64,000 bases of DNA, from assembly GCA_965229355.1 (NCBI GenBank), contig OZ245869.1, positions 2,108,001-2,172,000 of the forward strand, written 5' to 3'. This document shows positions 1 to 7,776 of the stretch, in pieces; the stretch's first letter is position 1; every line of letters starts with the position of its first letter. Position numbers and translations under genes: made by a program. A model generated the notes under the pieces. That model was given only the letters and a program-made list of their open reading frames with translations. It was not told the origin of the DNA and made no database searches. Source of the stretch: GCA-2737725 sp965229355. GTDB lineage: Bacteria; Pseudomonadota; Alphaproteobacteria; Rhodospirillales; Rhodospirillaceae.

Positions 1-2
1 TC

Positions 3-1850
3 ATCATTACGGTCGTTTACATCCCGATCTTTGCTTTGACTGGCGTCGAAGGAAAAATGTTCCATCCGATGGCTTTGACAGTTGTGATCGCTCTCCTGTC
101 TGCGCTGGCTCTTTCCATTACGTTCGTCCCAGCCGCTGTTGCCATGTTCGTGACGGGTAAAGTCGCCGAGCATGAAACCAAAGTGTTGCGGATTGCACGT
201 GAGCGATACGTGCCGCTACTGCGGTACTCGATTGAGAACCGTAAGGTCATGGCCGCAGGTGCGTTAGCTCTCGTTATTCTGAGCGGACTGCTTGCGACGC
301 GCATGGGGGCGGAGTTCATCCCAAGTTTGGACGAAGGCGATATCGCTCTTCATGCCATCCGCATTCCAGGCACAAGCCTTACTCAGTCTGTGGAGATGCA
401 AAACCAAGTAGAGGCCCGACTGAAACAAGTGCCGGAAGTGGACAAGGTGTTCTCACGTATCGGCACCTCGGAAGTCGCTACAGATCCGATGCCGCCGAAC
501 GTCGCGGACACGTATGTCTTGGTGAAAGATCGCAAAGAATGGCCGAATCCTCGTAAGCTTAAAGCGACACTTGTTGCTGAGATAGAAGCGGCGGTGAAGG
601 AGATCCCCGGCAACAACTACGAACTGACCCAGCCAATCCAAATGCGCTTTAACGAGCTCATTTCAGGGGTCCGTTCCGATGTGGCGGTAAAAGTATTTGG
701 CGATGATCTTGAGACATTGACGACGGTCGCGGGACAAGTTCAGTCGATTATCTCCGCCATTCCTGGTGCGGCAGACGTTCGAGTGGAACAAGTTTCCGGT
801 CTGCCGATGTTGACCATCAAGCCAAATCGCCAGGCTTTAGCACGCTACAACCTAACTATGGCTGAGGTGCAGGAAGTTATCGCTGCCGGCATGGGCGGCA
901 AGGAAGTCGGCCAGTTGTTCGAAGGGGATCGTCGCTTTGACCTCGTTGTGAGGTTTCCTGAAAACTTGCGCTCGAACATGGAATTGATGAAGCGCCTCCC
1001 GGTGCCGCTCGATCATGTTGAATCCTCCGATGAAAGCAAAGACTTTGACGATCGCCTGCGTTCGAAGGCGCCACGTTTTATTCCGCTTTCAGAGGTTGCT
1101 ACGTTCGAGGTCTCTACCGGCCCAAACCAGGTCAGCCGTGAAAACGGGAAGCGTCGCGTTGTGGTGACGGCGAACGTCCGCGGCCGCGATCTGGGTGGTT
1201 TTGTTAAAGACCTGCAAGGGCGAGTAGCCACAAACTTGAAGCTTCCTGCCGGCTATTGGCTCGACTACGGCGGGACGTTCGAACAGCTGATCTCAGCGAC
1301 CCAACGGCTCCAGTTGGTGGTTCCTCTGTCTCTGCTGCTGATCTTTGGGCTGTTGTTTACAGCATTCGGTTCAGCAAAGGACGCACTCCTCGTGTTTAGC
1401 GGTGTGCCTCTGGCTCTGACGGGCGGGATTGCTGCTCTGTGGCTTCGGGATATTCCGCTGTCGATATCTGCTGGAGTTGGGTTTATCGCCCTATCAGGCG
1501 TTGCTGTGCTTAACGGCGTCGTCATGCTGACCTTCATCAATCAGCTTCGTGCGCAAGGCTATACCGTAGAGAACTCAGTTCTCCACGGGGCATCGTCGCG
1601 ACTGCGTCCCGTGCTGATGACTGCGCTCGTCGCAAGTCTGGGTTTCGTGCCAATGGCACTGAACGTCGGAGCGGGTTCTGAAGTACAGCGCCCGCTGGCG
1701 ACAGTGGTGATCGGCGGGATCATTTCATCGACCATCCTGACCTTGCTCATTCTGCCGGCCTTGTATCGCATGTTCCATTCGGAACAGGACGAGCGTGACC
1801 TTGAGCCGAAACCTGCCTCCACGACAACTGAATATTTACCTCACGCTTAA
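3..1850 (+). CDS. Heavy-metal RND efflux pump, CusA/CzcA family (5' truncated)
   Basis: This is the C-terminal part (about 615 residues) of an inner-membrane HME-RND proton antiporter that drives metal-cation efflux through a three-part CusCBA/CzcCBA complex. The reading frame is open to the window edge and enters with IITVVYIPIFALTGVEGKMF, the conserved TM region before the second porter domain of CusA/CzcA. The TTG at 36 is internal to this and is not a start. Further on come the periplasmic docking segment (GAEFIPSLDEGDIALHAIRI) and a final TM bundle with the GVALLNGVV-like stretch (here GVAVLNGVVMLTF). A full pump would have about 1,030-1,070 residues. The metal (Cu/Ag or Co/Zn/Cd) cannot be fixed because TM4, with its acidic residue, lies upstream of the window. 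A small exported protein follows after 18 bp. Confidence 0.95.
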   Translation: MITVVYIPIFALTGVEGKMFHPMALTVVIALLSALALSITFVPAAVAMFVTGKVAEHETKVLRIARERYVPLLRYSIENRKVMAAGALALVILSGLLATRMGAEFIPSLDEGDIALHAIRIPGTSLTQSVEMQNQVEARLKQVPEVDKVFSRIGTSEVATDPMPPNVADTYVLVKDRKEWPNPRKLKATLVAEIEAAVKEIPGNNYELTQPIQMRFNELISGVRSDVAVKVFGDDLETLTTVAGQVQSIISAIPGAADVRVEQVSGLPMLTIKPNRQALARYNLTMAEVQEVIAAGMGGKEVGQLFEGDRRFDLVVRFPENLRSNMELMKRLPVPLDHVESSDESKDFDDRLRSKAPRFIPLSEVATFEVSTGPNQVSRENGKRRVVVTANVRGRDLGGFVKDLQGRVATNLKLPAGYWLDYGGTFEQLISATQRLQLVVPLSLLLIFGLLFTAFGSAKDALLVFSGVPLALTGGIAALWLRDIPLSISAGVGFIALSGVAVLNGVVMLTFINQLRAQGYTVENSVLHGASSRLRPVLMTALVASLGFVPMALNVGAGSEVQRPLATVVIGGIISSTILTLLILPALYRMFHSEQDERDLEPKPASTTTEYLPHA

Positions 1851-1868
1851 GATCGGAAAGGAAAACCA

Positions 1869-2300
1869 ATGATTAAAACCAAAGTGATCCTGCTCTCAAC
1901 GATGTTGGCTTTTGCAATGGGTGCTGCCCCAGCAATCGCAAGTGAACAACATAATCATGGGGCTGGCGGTGCGATGACGTTTCCGTCGGCATCAGCAGGT
2001 TTGAAAACGATCGACGAACTTATCGCTGAAGCTAAGGCAAAGATCGCCAAAGGCGATTTCGAGGGTCTGCATGAATCCTCTGAAGAATTCCAATCGGCCT
2101 CGAAGGGCTTGAATAGTCGCCTCTCCGACATTCCGCAGGCGAACGCAGAACGCTTCAAGTTCAATGTCGAGCAAATCCGCTCACTCGGCGCGCAACTTGA
2201 AGAGGCTCATGAGAGCAAGAACAAGGCAGAGGCCGATACCGTAATCAAACGTCTGGAAGGTGTTCGCGATCGCCTGAAGTCGCTCACAGTTCCGAGTTAA
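1869..2300 (+). CDS. Small exported helical protein, unknown function
   Basis: 143 residues. An N-terminal signal peptide ends near AIA-SEQHNHG (cleavage about residue 25), followed by a short His motif (EQHNHG) and a predominantly helical, charged body rich in Ala, Glu and Lys. AAGGAAAA lies just before the ATG. It starts 18 bp after the CusA-like stop, so it is probably co-transcribed with the pump. No family was recognised. The location and the His cluster would suit a periplasmic accessory or metal-binding protein of the efflux system, but that is inference. Two strong hairpins follow it (2300-2325 and 2352-2374) and may attenuate or end transcription from the pump operon. Confidence 0.75.
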   Translation: MIKTKVILLSTMLAFAMGAAPAIASEQHNHGAGGAMTFPSASAGLKTIDELIAEAKAKIAKGDFEGLHESSEEFQSASKGLNSRLSDIPQANAERFKFNVEQIRSLGAQLEEAHESKNKAEADTVIKRLEGVRDRLKSLTVPS

Positions 2301-2325
2301 CTCACAAGCAGAACCGCTTGTGAGT
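2300..2325 (+). terminator. 10-bp perfect hairpin after the small exported protein
   Basis: ACTCACAAGC (2300-2309) and GCTTGTGAGT (2316-2325) pair perfectly around a 6-nt loop, starting at the last base of the upstream stop codon. No T-run follows, so it may protect the 3' end of the mRNA or act as a processing signal rather than a classical rho-independent terminator. Confidence 0.5.
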
Positions 2326-2351
2326 AGGGAAGTCTCCGGCACTCCCCAAAA

Positions 2352-2374
2352 CCCCCAAAACCTAGTGTTGGGGG
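2352..2374 (+). terminator. GC-rich hairpin, possible terminator
   Basis: CCCCCAA (2352-2358) pairs with TTGGGGG (2368-2374) around a 9-nt loop. It lies between the small exported protein and the lipoprotein gene and is followed by CTTCCC rather than a clear T-tract. Together with the preceding hairpin it separates the pump transcript from the next genes. Confidence 0.45.
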
Positions 2375-2410
2375 CTTCCCTGGCCCTATTTGCAAAAGGT
2401 GAGACATCTC

Positions 2411-2917
2411 ATGACCCGAAAGTCAGAACTGCTAAAAGCAATTGTCCTTGCAATCCCCTTCACTGGTATTTTGGCAGGGTGTGCAACTTCATCTGAGCCT
2501 TGCTCTAGCGCATCGCCAGCGTCTTCTGTTGTCGGAGGTATCGACGACACCAAACGTTTTCGTCGCGATTGGCGAGAATTACACGATCATCTAACCGCTC
2601 TAGAGGAGGCGGCAGAGCGCCGAGATGATCAGGCGTGGAAAGTTTCGGCGGCGTCTCTCGGTAAAGCAATGTGGGAGCTGACCCGCTACGCGCCTCGCTA
2701 TGGCGGCCGATCCTGCGAGGCTGTCGGTGCATACGCCACAGAAGTTGTGACGATCGCTGCTAACTTGAAAGAAAATGATGCCGAATTCAGTTGGACTCGC
2801 GCATCCGACGTCACACAGCAGGTGCGACAGCTCTCTACCAGCCTGAGGGCCGCGCTGCCGGAATGGTGGTTTCTCAGCAATCATCGGCATGGGCGCAAAA
2901 TGCACAGAGGCACGTAG
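2411..2917 (+). CDS. Lipoprotein, unknown function
   Basis: About 168 residues from the ATG at 2411. I preferred this start to the TTG at 2390 because AGGTGAG lies 7-8 nt upstream and the signal peptide then begins MTRKSELLK. A lipobox (TGILAGC) places the lipidated Cys at about residue 24, and a Ser/Cys-rich linker follows. The mature part is helical, with a basic-acidic stretch (DDTKRFRRDWRELHDHLTALEEAAERRDD) and two further Cys residues. No family was recognised. It ends 3 bp before the next ATG, so it is tightly coupled to the first ChuX-like gene. Confidence 0.7.
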   Translation: MTRKSELLKAIVLAIPFTGILAGCATSSEPCSSASPASSVVGGIDDTKRFRRDWRELHDHLTALEEAAERRDDQAWKVSAASLGKAMWELTRYAPRYGGRSCEAVGAYATEVVTIAANLKENDAEFSWTRASDVTQQVRQLSTSLRAALPEWWFLSNHRHGRKMHRGT

Positions 2918-2920
2918 CGT

Positions 2921-3532
2921 ATGAAACGTGCGCTCGTCTCCATAATCGGTGTCGCCCTAATGTCGTTCATATCCGCCGCCCACGCGGAAAAGCCGGCATT
3001 TTGTGCGACACCGAACCAGGCACAACTGATTCAAGCAAAGTACAAAAGTCTCCCAGGTAGTCGGCCCTCCAATATCGGGGCAGCATTGAGCCTTCCGGAG
3101 GCAACGGTGTTGAGTGGGCTACCGGTAGATCAGTCAGTGGCTGTTCGCGCCAGTGAGTTAGCTCTCGTCTGGGCATCGCTGTCAAAATGGACCAATGCCC
3201 TTACTCTCGTCTCACGCGATGGACATGATTTCGAAATCAATGGTCCAGTGCATGCTGGTGAGATGGACGACAAAGGTAAGTTTCACTTGGCGACAATCGG
3301 CTGGGGTGCGGCGGGGCATCTCAATGCAAATGAAATCGGAGGCATTTTTGCATTGTCATTGCCGACGCATACTAACCTACGCATTAACGGAGTGCTTTTC
3401 ACAAATCGGGATGGCGCTTCAAGCTTCGCGATCATGGTTCCGACTGTGAATGGTCAGCCATCGAGAACTGTAACTTCTGATTACTACGAAACAGCCGCTT
3501 TGATGCGGACTCTCCCAAAGCTGTGTTCTTAG
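2921..3532 (+). CDS. Exported ChuX/HutX-like protein (copy 1)
   Basis: 203 residues with a clear Sec signal peptide ending near AHA-EKP. The mature part resembles the haem-utilisation ChuX/HutX fold: a VWASLSKW segment corresponds to the VWDT..W motif of that family, followed by FHLATIGWGAAGHLNANEIGGIFALSLP, where GHL is the family's GMSGH region, and a final GVLFTNRDGASSFAIMVP strand pair. Known ChuX/HutX proteins are cytoplasmic haem carriers; export is unusual. As I recall the E. coli sequence, the His in GH (ChuX H98) is kept and the second ligand (H65) is not obvious. The gene is a paralogue of the one at 5700 and lies upstream of the P1B ATPase. Haem binding itself is inference. Confidence 0.65.
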   Translation: MKRALVSIIGVALMSFISAAHAEKPAFCATPNQAQLIQAKYKSLPGSRPSNIGAALSLPEATVLSGLPVDQSVAVRASELALVWASLSKWTNALTLVSRDGHDFEINGPVHAGEMDDKGKFHLATIGWGAAGHLNANEIGGIFALSLPTHTNLRINGVLFTNRDGASSFAIMVPTVNGQPSRTVTSDYYETAALMRTLPKLCS

Positions 3533-3600
3533 GTGCGCTCGTAAGGTGGATCGGCCAGTAGGCTGCTAACTCATTAGGCTTAACGTTTCGGTATTTTGAT

Positions 3601-5604
3601 ATGAATGATCATTCAGGCCACGACCATGATAGTTCAGCGGATCATACAGGCCACGATCACGCCCATGGGGCGATCTTCGGCGAACACACTGAACTGCTTT
3701 TTGCCATTGGTTGTGGCGTTGCGCTTGGCGCGGGCTACTTCATTGAACGCTCCACAGGCGCGGATGGTGGCCTCTCGTTCGCGCTCTATCTTCTCGCCTA
3801 CTTCCTGGGCGGCTTTTACACAGTTAAGGAAGCCATCGACAACTTAAGACTGAAGCGTCTGGAGATTGACTCGTTGATGCTGCTGGCTGCCATTGGCGCC
3901 GCTGCGCTGGGGGAGTGGGCTGAAGGCGCACTTCTTCTGTTTCTCTTCAGCATCGGTCATGCTCTCGAGCACTACGCTATGGGGCGCGCGCGCAAAGCCA
4001 TCGAAGCCTTGGCCAAGCTTGCTCCAAAGATGGCTGAGGTCCGAAGAAACGGCGCGGTAACTGAGGTGTTTGTCGAAGAGCTGGTGGTGGGAGACATCGT
4101 CCTCGCGCGGCCTAATAGTCGCATTCCAGCTGATGGCTTCGTCATCCTTGGAGTGAGCAGCGTCAATCAGGCCCCGGTTACTGGTGAGAGCATGCCTGTT
4201 GATAAGGAGCCGGTGCCGGATCATGGCCGCGCGTCCTCTAAGCCCGAGGCCGTGTCGTCAAAGCACCGCGTATTTGCGGGGACCATCAACGGTGCTGGAG
4301 CGCTCGAGATTTTCGTCACGCGCTTATCGGCCGACAATACGCTTGCCCGAGTGGTCAAAATGGTCAGCGAGGCGGAAGCACAAAAATCGCCGACACAACG
4401 ATTGACTGACAAGTTCGAGCGCATCTTTGTGCCAGTGGTTCTTTCATTCGTGGTGTTGTTGCTGTTTGCTGGTTTTGTGATTGATGAGGCATTCCGCGAC
4501 ACATTTTACCGCGCCATGGCTGTACTGGTTGCGGCGAGCCCCTGTGCATTAGCCATAGCGACCCCAAGCGCCGTGTTATCGGGCGTGGCGCGCGCGGCGC
4601 GCGGCGGAGTGCTCATCAAGGGCGGGGGCCCACTGGAGATGTTGGGAACATTGCGCGCTATAGCATTTGATAAAACCGGCACTCTCACTGAAGGACAGCC
4701 TAAAGTGATCGACGTCGCGCGCGCGGAGGGATCGGAGGAGTCCGAATTCGTGCGTGTTGCGATCGCTGTCGAGCGTCAAAGCGACCACCCGCTTGCGGCG
4801 GCGGTCGTCCGCGATCTCGAGAAACGGCTTATCGAGAATACCGACATTCCAACCGCCACCGACGTTAACGCCATTACGGGCCGAGGTCTGTCGGCGACGG
4901 TGGGCGGCGACGTCGTTCACATTGGTAAGATCGAGTTATTCACAGAAGTTCCTGGCGCTCCCGTGCCTGCTGATGTGAAGGCAACAGTAGATAGGTTGGC
5001 GGCGGCTGGACGCACGACAATGATCGTCCGGAAAGGTGGCAAGTACCTAGGTGTTTTGGGACTGATGGACACGCCACGTCCCGCCGCCAGGGCGGTGATT
5101 GAGAAGCTACGCGCGCTCGGTATCGATCGCATGATCATGCTCTCGGGTGACAACTCTGTGGTTGCTAAGAACGTGGCGCAGGAAGTGGGTCTCGATGAAA
5201 GCCGCGGCGACCTTATGCCCGACGACAAGGTGAATACTATCAAGGCGCTGCGCGCGGAACAGAAGGTCGCAATGGTAGGCGACGGCGTAAACGACGCACC
5301 GGCCATGGCCAACGCCGATGTAGGCATCGTGATGGGTGCCGCGGGTTCGGACGTGGCGCTAGAGACGGCCGACGTGGCGTTGATGGCAGATGACTTAAAT
5401 CATTTACCATTTGCAGTCGGACTGAGCCGGCAGGCGAGTGGCGTCATCCGCCAGAACTTATGGATGAGCTTAGGGATGGTCGCATTCTTAATTCCTGCGA
5501 CGCTATTCGGGCTCCAAATCGGGTTTGCTGTTCTTCTTCATGAAGGATCTACCCTTGTGGTCGTCATCAACGCACTGCGCCTGTTGGCGTACCGCAAGGA
5601 ATAA
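3601..5604 (+). CDS. Heavy-metal P-type ATPase, P1B-4 class (Co/Fe/Zn type)
   Basis: 667 residues. It is an inner-membrane metal-exporting ATPase. The N-terminal tail is His/Asp-rich (residues 1-30, several HDH pairs) in place of a CxxC metal domain. Actuator TGES is at 194-197, the TM ion motif SPC at 313-315, the phosphorylation loop DKTGT at 357-361, GDGVND in the hinge, and HEGST at about 647-651 in the last TM. SPC together with HEG(G/S)T is the signature of the P1B-4 subgroup (CoaT, CtpD, CzcP, PfeT), which exports Co2+, Fe2+ or Zn2+/Cd2+. No strong SD precedes ATG 3601. Exported ChuX-like genes flank it. Just past the stop, another frame encodes GDDD, seven His and RRR (see findings). 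Confidence 0.93.
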   Translation: MNDHSGHDHDSSADHTGHDHAHGAIFGEHTELLFAIGCGVALGAGYFIERSTGADGGLSFALYLLAYFLGGFYTVKEAIDNLRLKRLEIDSLMLLAAIGAAALGEWAEGALLLFLFSIGHALEHYAMGRARKAIEALAKLAPKMAEVRRNGAVTEVFVEELVVGDIVLARPNSRIPADGFVILGVSSVNQAPVTGESMPVDKEPVPDHGRASSKPEAVSSKHRVFAGTINGAGALEIFVTRLSADNTLARVVKMVSEAEAQKSPTQRLTDKFERIFVPVVLSFVVLLLFAGFVIDEAFRDTFYRAMAVLVAASPCALAIATPSAVLSGVARAARGGVLIKGGGPLEMLGTLRAIAFDKTGTLTEGQPKVIDVARAEGSEESEFVRVAIAVERQSDHPLAAAVVRDLEKRLIENTDIPTATDVNAITGRGLSATVGGDVVHIGKIELFTEVPGAPVPADVKATVDRLAAAGRTTMIVRKGGKYLGVLGLMDTPRPAARAVIEKLRALGIDRMIMLSGDNSVVAKNVAQEVGLDESRGDLMPDDKVNTIKALRAEQKVAMVGDGVNDAPAMANADVGIVMGAAGSDVALETADVALMADDLNHLPFAVGLSRQASGVIRQNLWMSLGMVAFLIPATLFGLQIGFAVLLHEGSTLVVVINALRLLAYRKE

Positions 5605-5639
5605 GAGGTGATGATGATCATCATCACCACCATCACCAC

Positions 5640-5659
5640 CGGCGGCGGTGACGCCGCCG
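5640..5659 (+). terminator. 8-bp GC hairpin with GTGA tetraloop
   Basis: CGGCGGCG (5640-5647), loop GTGA, CGCCGCCG (5652-5659): a perfect 8-bp stem capped by a GNRA-type loop between the ATPase and the second ChuX-like gene. No T-tract follows, so attenuation or mRNA stability is as likely as termination. Confidence 0.45.
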
Positions 5660-5699
5660 TCATCATGTTCCGTGAATAAATTCAACAGGGGGATTAACG

Positions 5700-6332
5700 A
5701 TGAACTTTACAAAACTGAAAACCGTAACTTGGATTAGTGCCGCAACGGTTCTTGCTGCCATTAATGTGGCATCGGCCGCCGACAGTCCTTTATGTGCCTC
5801 GCCAGAACAAGCGGCCAAAGTCTCGGAGGCCTATAAGGCGTCGCCGGGTGGGCTACCTTTTATGGTGAATAAGCAACTTGGGTTGACGGAATCTCAAGTG
5901 GTAAGTGCGCTGCCACAAGGCCAGGCAATTGGCGTCGCAACGAGTGAGTTCGCCAAGGTTTGGGATACTCTAACCAAGTGGGAACATGGCGTCGTGCTGG
6001 TGGTCACCGGCGGCCAGGTTCTTGAAATCCACGGGCCGATTAAAAGTGGCGCGCCTTCCACACGGAGCAAGAACTTCAACCTTTCCACAGATGGCGATGG
6101 AATGTCCGGGCATTTACGTCCTGATCTGCTGTCAGCGATCTATGCAATTTCTCTCCCTGGCAAAGACGATAACAAAACGCGTGGCGTAATGTTCATGGAC
6201 GCTGAAGGAAAATCTGCGTTCGGCGTCTTCATGCCGACCGAGGCCAAACCGCTGACGCAAGCGCAGATCGCACAGTTCGATGCGACCTGGGATGCGATGA
6301 AGGGTATGCCGTCGGCCTGCGCCAAGAACTAA
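5700..6332 (+). CDS. Exported ChuX/HutX-like protein (copy 2)
   Basis: 210 residues, with an SD-like GGGGGAT just before the ATG and a signal peptide ending near ASA-ADS. The mature protein matches ChuX/HutX more closely than copy 1. It has FAKVWDTLTKWEHG, then FNLSTDGDGMSGHLRPDLLS (the FNL...GMSGH block), AIYAISLP, GVMFMDAEGKSAFGVFMP, and the terminal LTQAQIAQFDATW helix that corresponds to the LLSEQVSAFHTL helix. The residue at the H65 position of ChuX looks like Val (LVVTGG), while the GMSGH histidine is kept. A mature N-terminal Cys (LCASPEQA) is shared with copy 1 (FCATPNQA). A role as a periplasmic haem or metal chaperone for the neighbouring ATPase is inference. Confidence 0.7.
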   Translation: MNFTKLKTVTWISAATVLAAINVASAADSPLCASPEQAAKVSEAYKASPGGLPFMVNKQLGLTESQVVSALPQGQAIGVATSEFAKVWDTLTKWEHGVVLVVTGGQVLEIHGPIKSGAPSTRSKNFNLSTDGDGMSGHLRPDLLSAIYAISLPGKDDNKTRGVMFMDAEGKSAFGVFMPTEAKPLTQAQIAQFDATWDAMKGMPSACAKN

Positions 6333-6358
6333 TACGAATGAACTAGGAATTACGCACA

Positions 6359-7417
6359 ATGTCTTCAGCGCAGAACAGCACACCCCACGTTCTTTCCGGT
6401 GAGAGAGAGCCGTTCTGGTCAAGCGTTCCTGCGAGCAAAGGTTTGCTGTGGGGCGTGGTGTTCTGCGTCGGATATGTCGCGCTGATTAAAGGGTTGGCTC
6501 CTTATCTTCCACCAATCGACTTCGCACCCGACACCGGATTTGCGCACTATTATTGGAAATTACCCAATCCAACCTTCCTGAGTCATTTCACGGCCTGGAG
6601 CGGTTACATACTGCATCAACTGGTGTCTTGGGGCTTAATGTATTGGGCCCAGGAAAAGGGGCTCAAATACTCGGACAAACTTCAACCGGTTAACCTTATT
6701 GCTCTTGGAGCTAACGCAGCCTTCGTGCTGCTGCATTTGCTTCAGACGCACTACTTCTATGATGGGCTGGCTCAAGACACTCACATCTTCGCATCTCAAG
6801 CGTCGGTCATGCTTTTGCTTGGCATGGTGCTTGTCATGGAAAATCAAAGGCGCGGTTTAGCGCTGGGTGCCAAAGCGCCGTTTATGCAAGAAGCCGGTCG
6901 CGTACTACGAAAGTACCACGGCTACATCTTCTCCTGGGCTATCGTCTTCACGTTTTGGTACCACCCCATGGAGTCCAGTTATGGGCATCTCTTGGGAACG
7001 TTCTACACGACACTCATCATGGTTCAGGGCAGCCTATTCTTCACGCGCATGCACACCAACAAATGGTGGACGCTCGTCATGGAGGTTACCGTTCTCATAC
7101 ATGGAACGTTAGTGGCTGTGATGATGGCGAACGGGCAGTGGGCGCAATTCTTATTCGGGTTCTTAGGCATGTTTGTCATCACCCAAATGTACGGATTGCG
7201 GCTTCCGCAGTGGCTGCGTTGGGCTTTCTGGTTGGCCTATATCGGCGGCATCGCCGCCGTCTATCAATTCGTCCGTGGATGGGGAGCGGTGAGCGAAGTG
7301 TTCAACGTGCCGGCAGTGTTGTACGCGCTGTCGTTCGGGATCGCATTCATCACTTGGGGTATTCTCGTTCTCGCGCGCGCGTGGATCACGCGCAAATTGC
7401 CCGCAAAGGAAGCGTAG
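6359..7417 (+). CDS. Polytopic membrane protein with conserved-looking intramembrane histidines
   Basis: 352 residues, about eight hydrophobic spans and no signal peptide. Many His and aromatic residues sit in or next to the spans: HFTAWSGYILHQLVSW, LLHLLQTHYFYDGLAQDTH, KYHGYIFSWAIVFTFWYHPMESS and VLIHGTLVAVMM. This pattern of paired His in adjacent helices is typical of membrane b-type cytochromes or metal or redox membrane proteins. I could not assign a named family. It starts 26 bp after the second ChuX-like gene with GGAATT upstream, so it is probably the last gene of the metal/haem operon. It ends one base from the convergent gene's stop. Confidence 0.7.
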   Translation: MSSAQNSTPHVLSGEREPFWSSVPASKGLLWGVVFCVGYVALIKGLAPYLPPIDFAPDTGFAHYYWKLPNPTFLSHFTAWSGYILHQLVSWGLMYWAQEKGLKYSDKLQPVNLIALGANAAFVLLHLLQTHYFYDGLAQDTHIFASQASVMLLLGMVLVMENQRRGLALGAKAPFMQEAGRVLRKYHGYIFSWAIVFTFWYHPMESSYGHLLGTFYTTLIMVQGSLFFTRMHTNKWWTLVMEVTVLIHGTLVAVMMANGQWAQFLFGFLGMFVITQMYGLRLPQWLRWAFWLAYIGGIAAVYQFVRGWGAVSEVFNVPAVLYALSFGIAFITWGILVLARAWITRKLPAKEA

Positions 7418-7418
7418 A

Positions 7419-7730
7419 TCAGTGCTCGAGCACGTACACGATCAACGGCGTCAGCACAAAGAATGCTTGTAAGCCTGTGCGGTGCTTAACGCCAAACCGT
7501 TGTCCACTCCAACGAGAACCGAAGTAGACGCCAGCTATAACGATGACTGTAAGTGCAACTGCGATGATGCCGCGCTGTACGATCGCGTCAGTGACAGCAT
7601 TCGATTGTACGGCAGGGACGATGCGGTCGTAAGAATGGCGGATGATGTCGATGCATGCTCCCATAACAAATGCCGTTAGATAGGCGAGGCCCAATAACCA
7701 TAGCGGCGCTGACGGTTGCACTTGTGTCAT
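7419..7730 (-). CDS. Small membrane protein, unknown function
   Basis: 103 residues with three hydrophobic segments (about 12-28, 50-68 and 87-100) separated by short charged loops (DIIRHSYDRIVPAVQSN; GSRWSGQRFGVKHRTG). ATG at 7730 is preceded by GGGGAT at SD distance. It is convergent with the histidine-rich membrane protein and 46 bp downstream of hipA. No family was recognised. The composition and the SD make it a believable gene. Confidence 0.6.
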   Translation of the reverse strand: MTQVQPSAPLWLLGLAYLTAFVMGACIDIIRHSYDRIVPAVQSNAVTDAIVQRGIIAVALTVIVIAGVYFGSRWSGQRFGVKHRTGLQAFFVLTPLIVYVLEH

Positions 7731-7776
7731 TGTTTATCCCCGTTGGTGATGCGCGAGGGCGCATGTGGATGTGTGT

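Noticed and set aside
36..80. TTG at 36 as start of the RND pump gene
   Set aside because: The frame is open to the window edge and the upstream residues match the conserved CusA/CzcA segment; the gene is simply cut off.
5503..5685. Minus-strand ORF with Asp/His-rich sequence at the ATPase end
   Set aside because: It is the complement of the GATCAT/CACC repeat and the coding end of the ATPase; no SD and no family.
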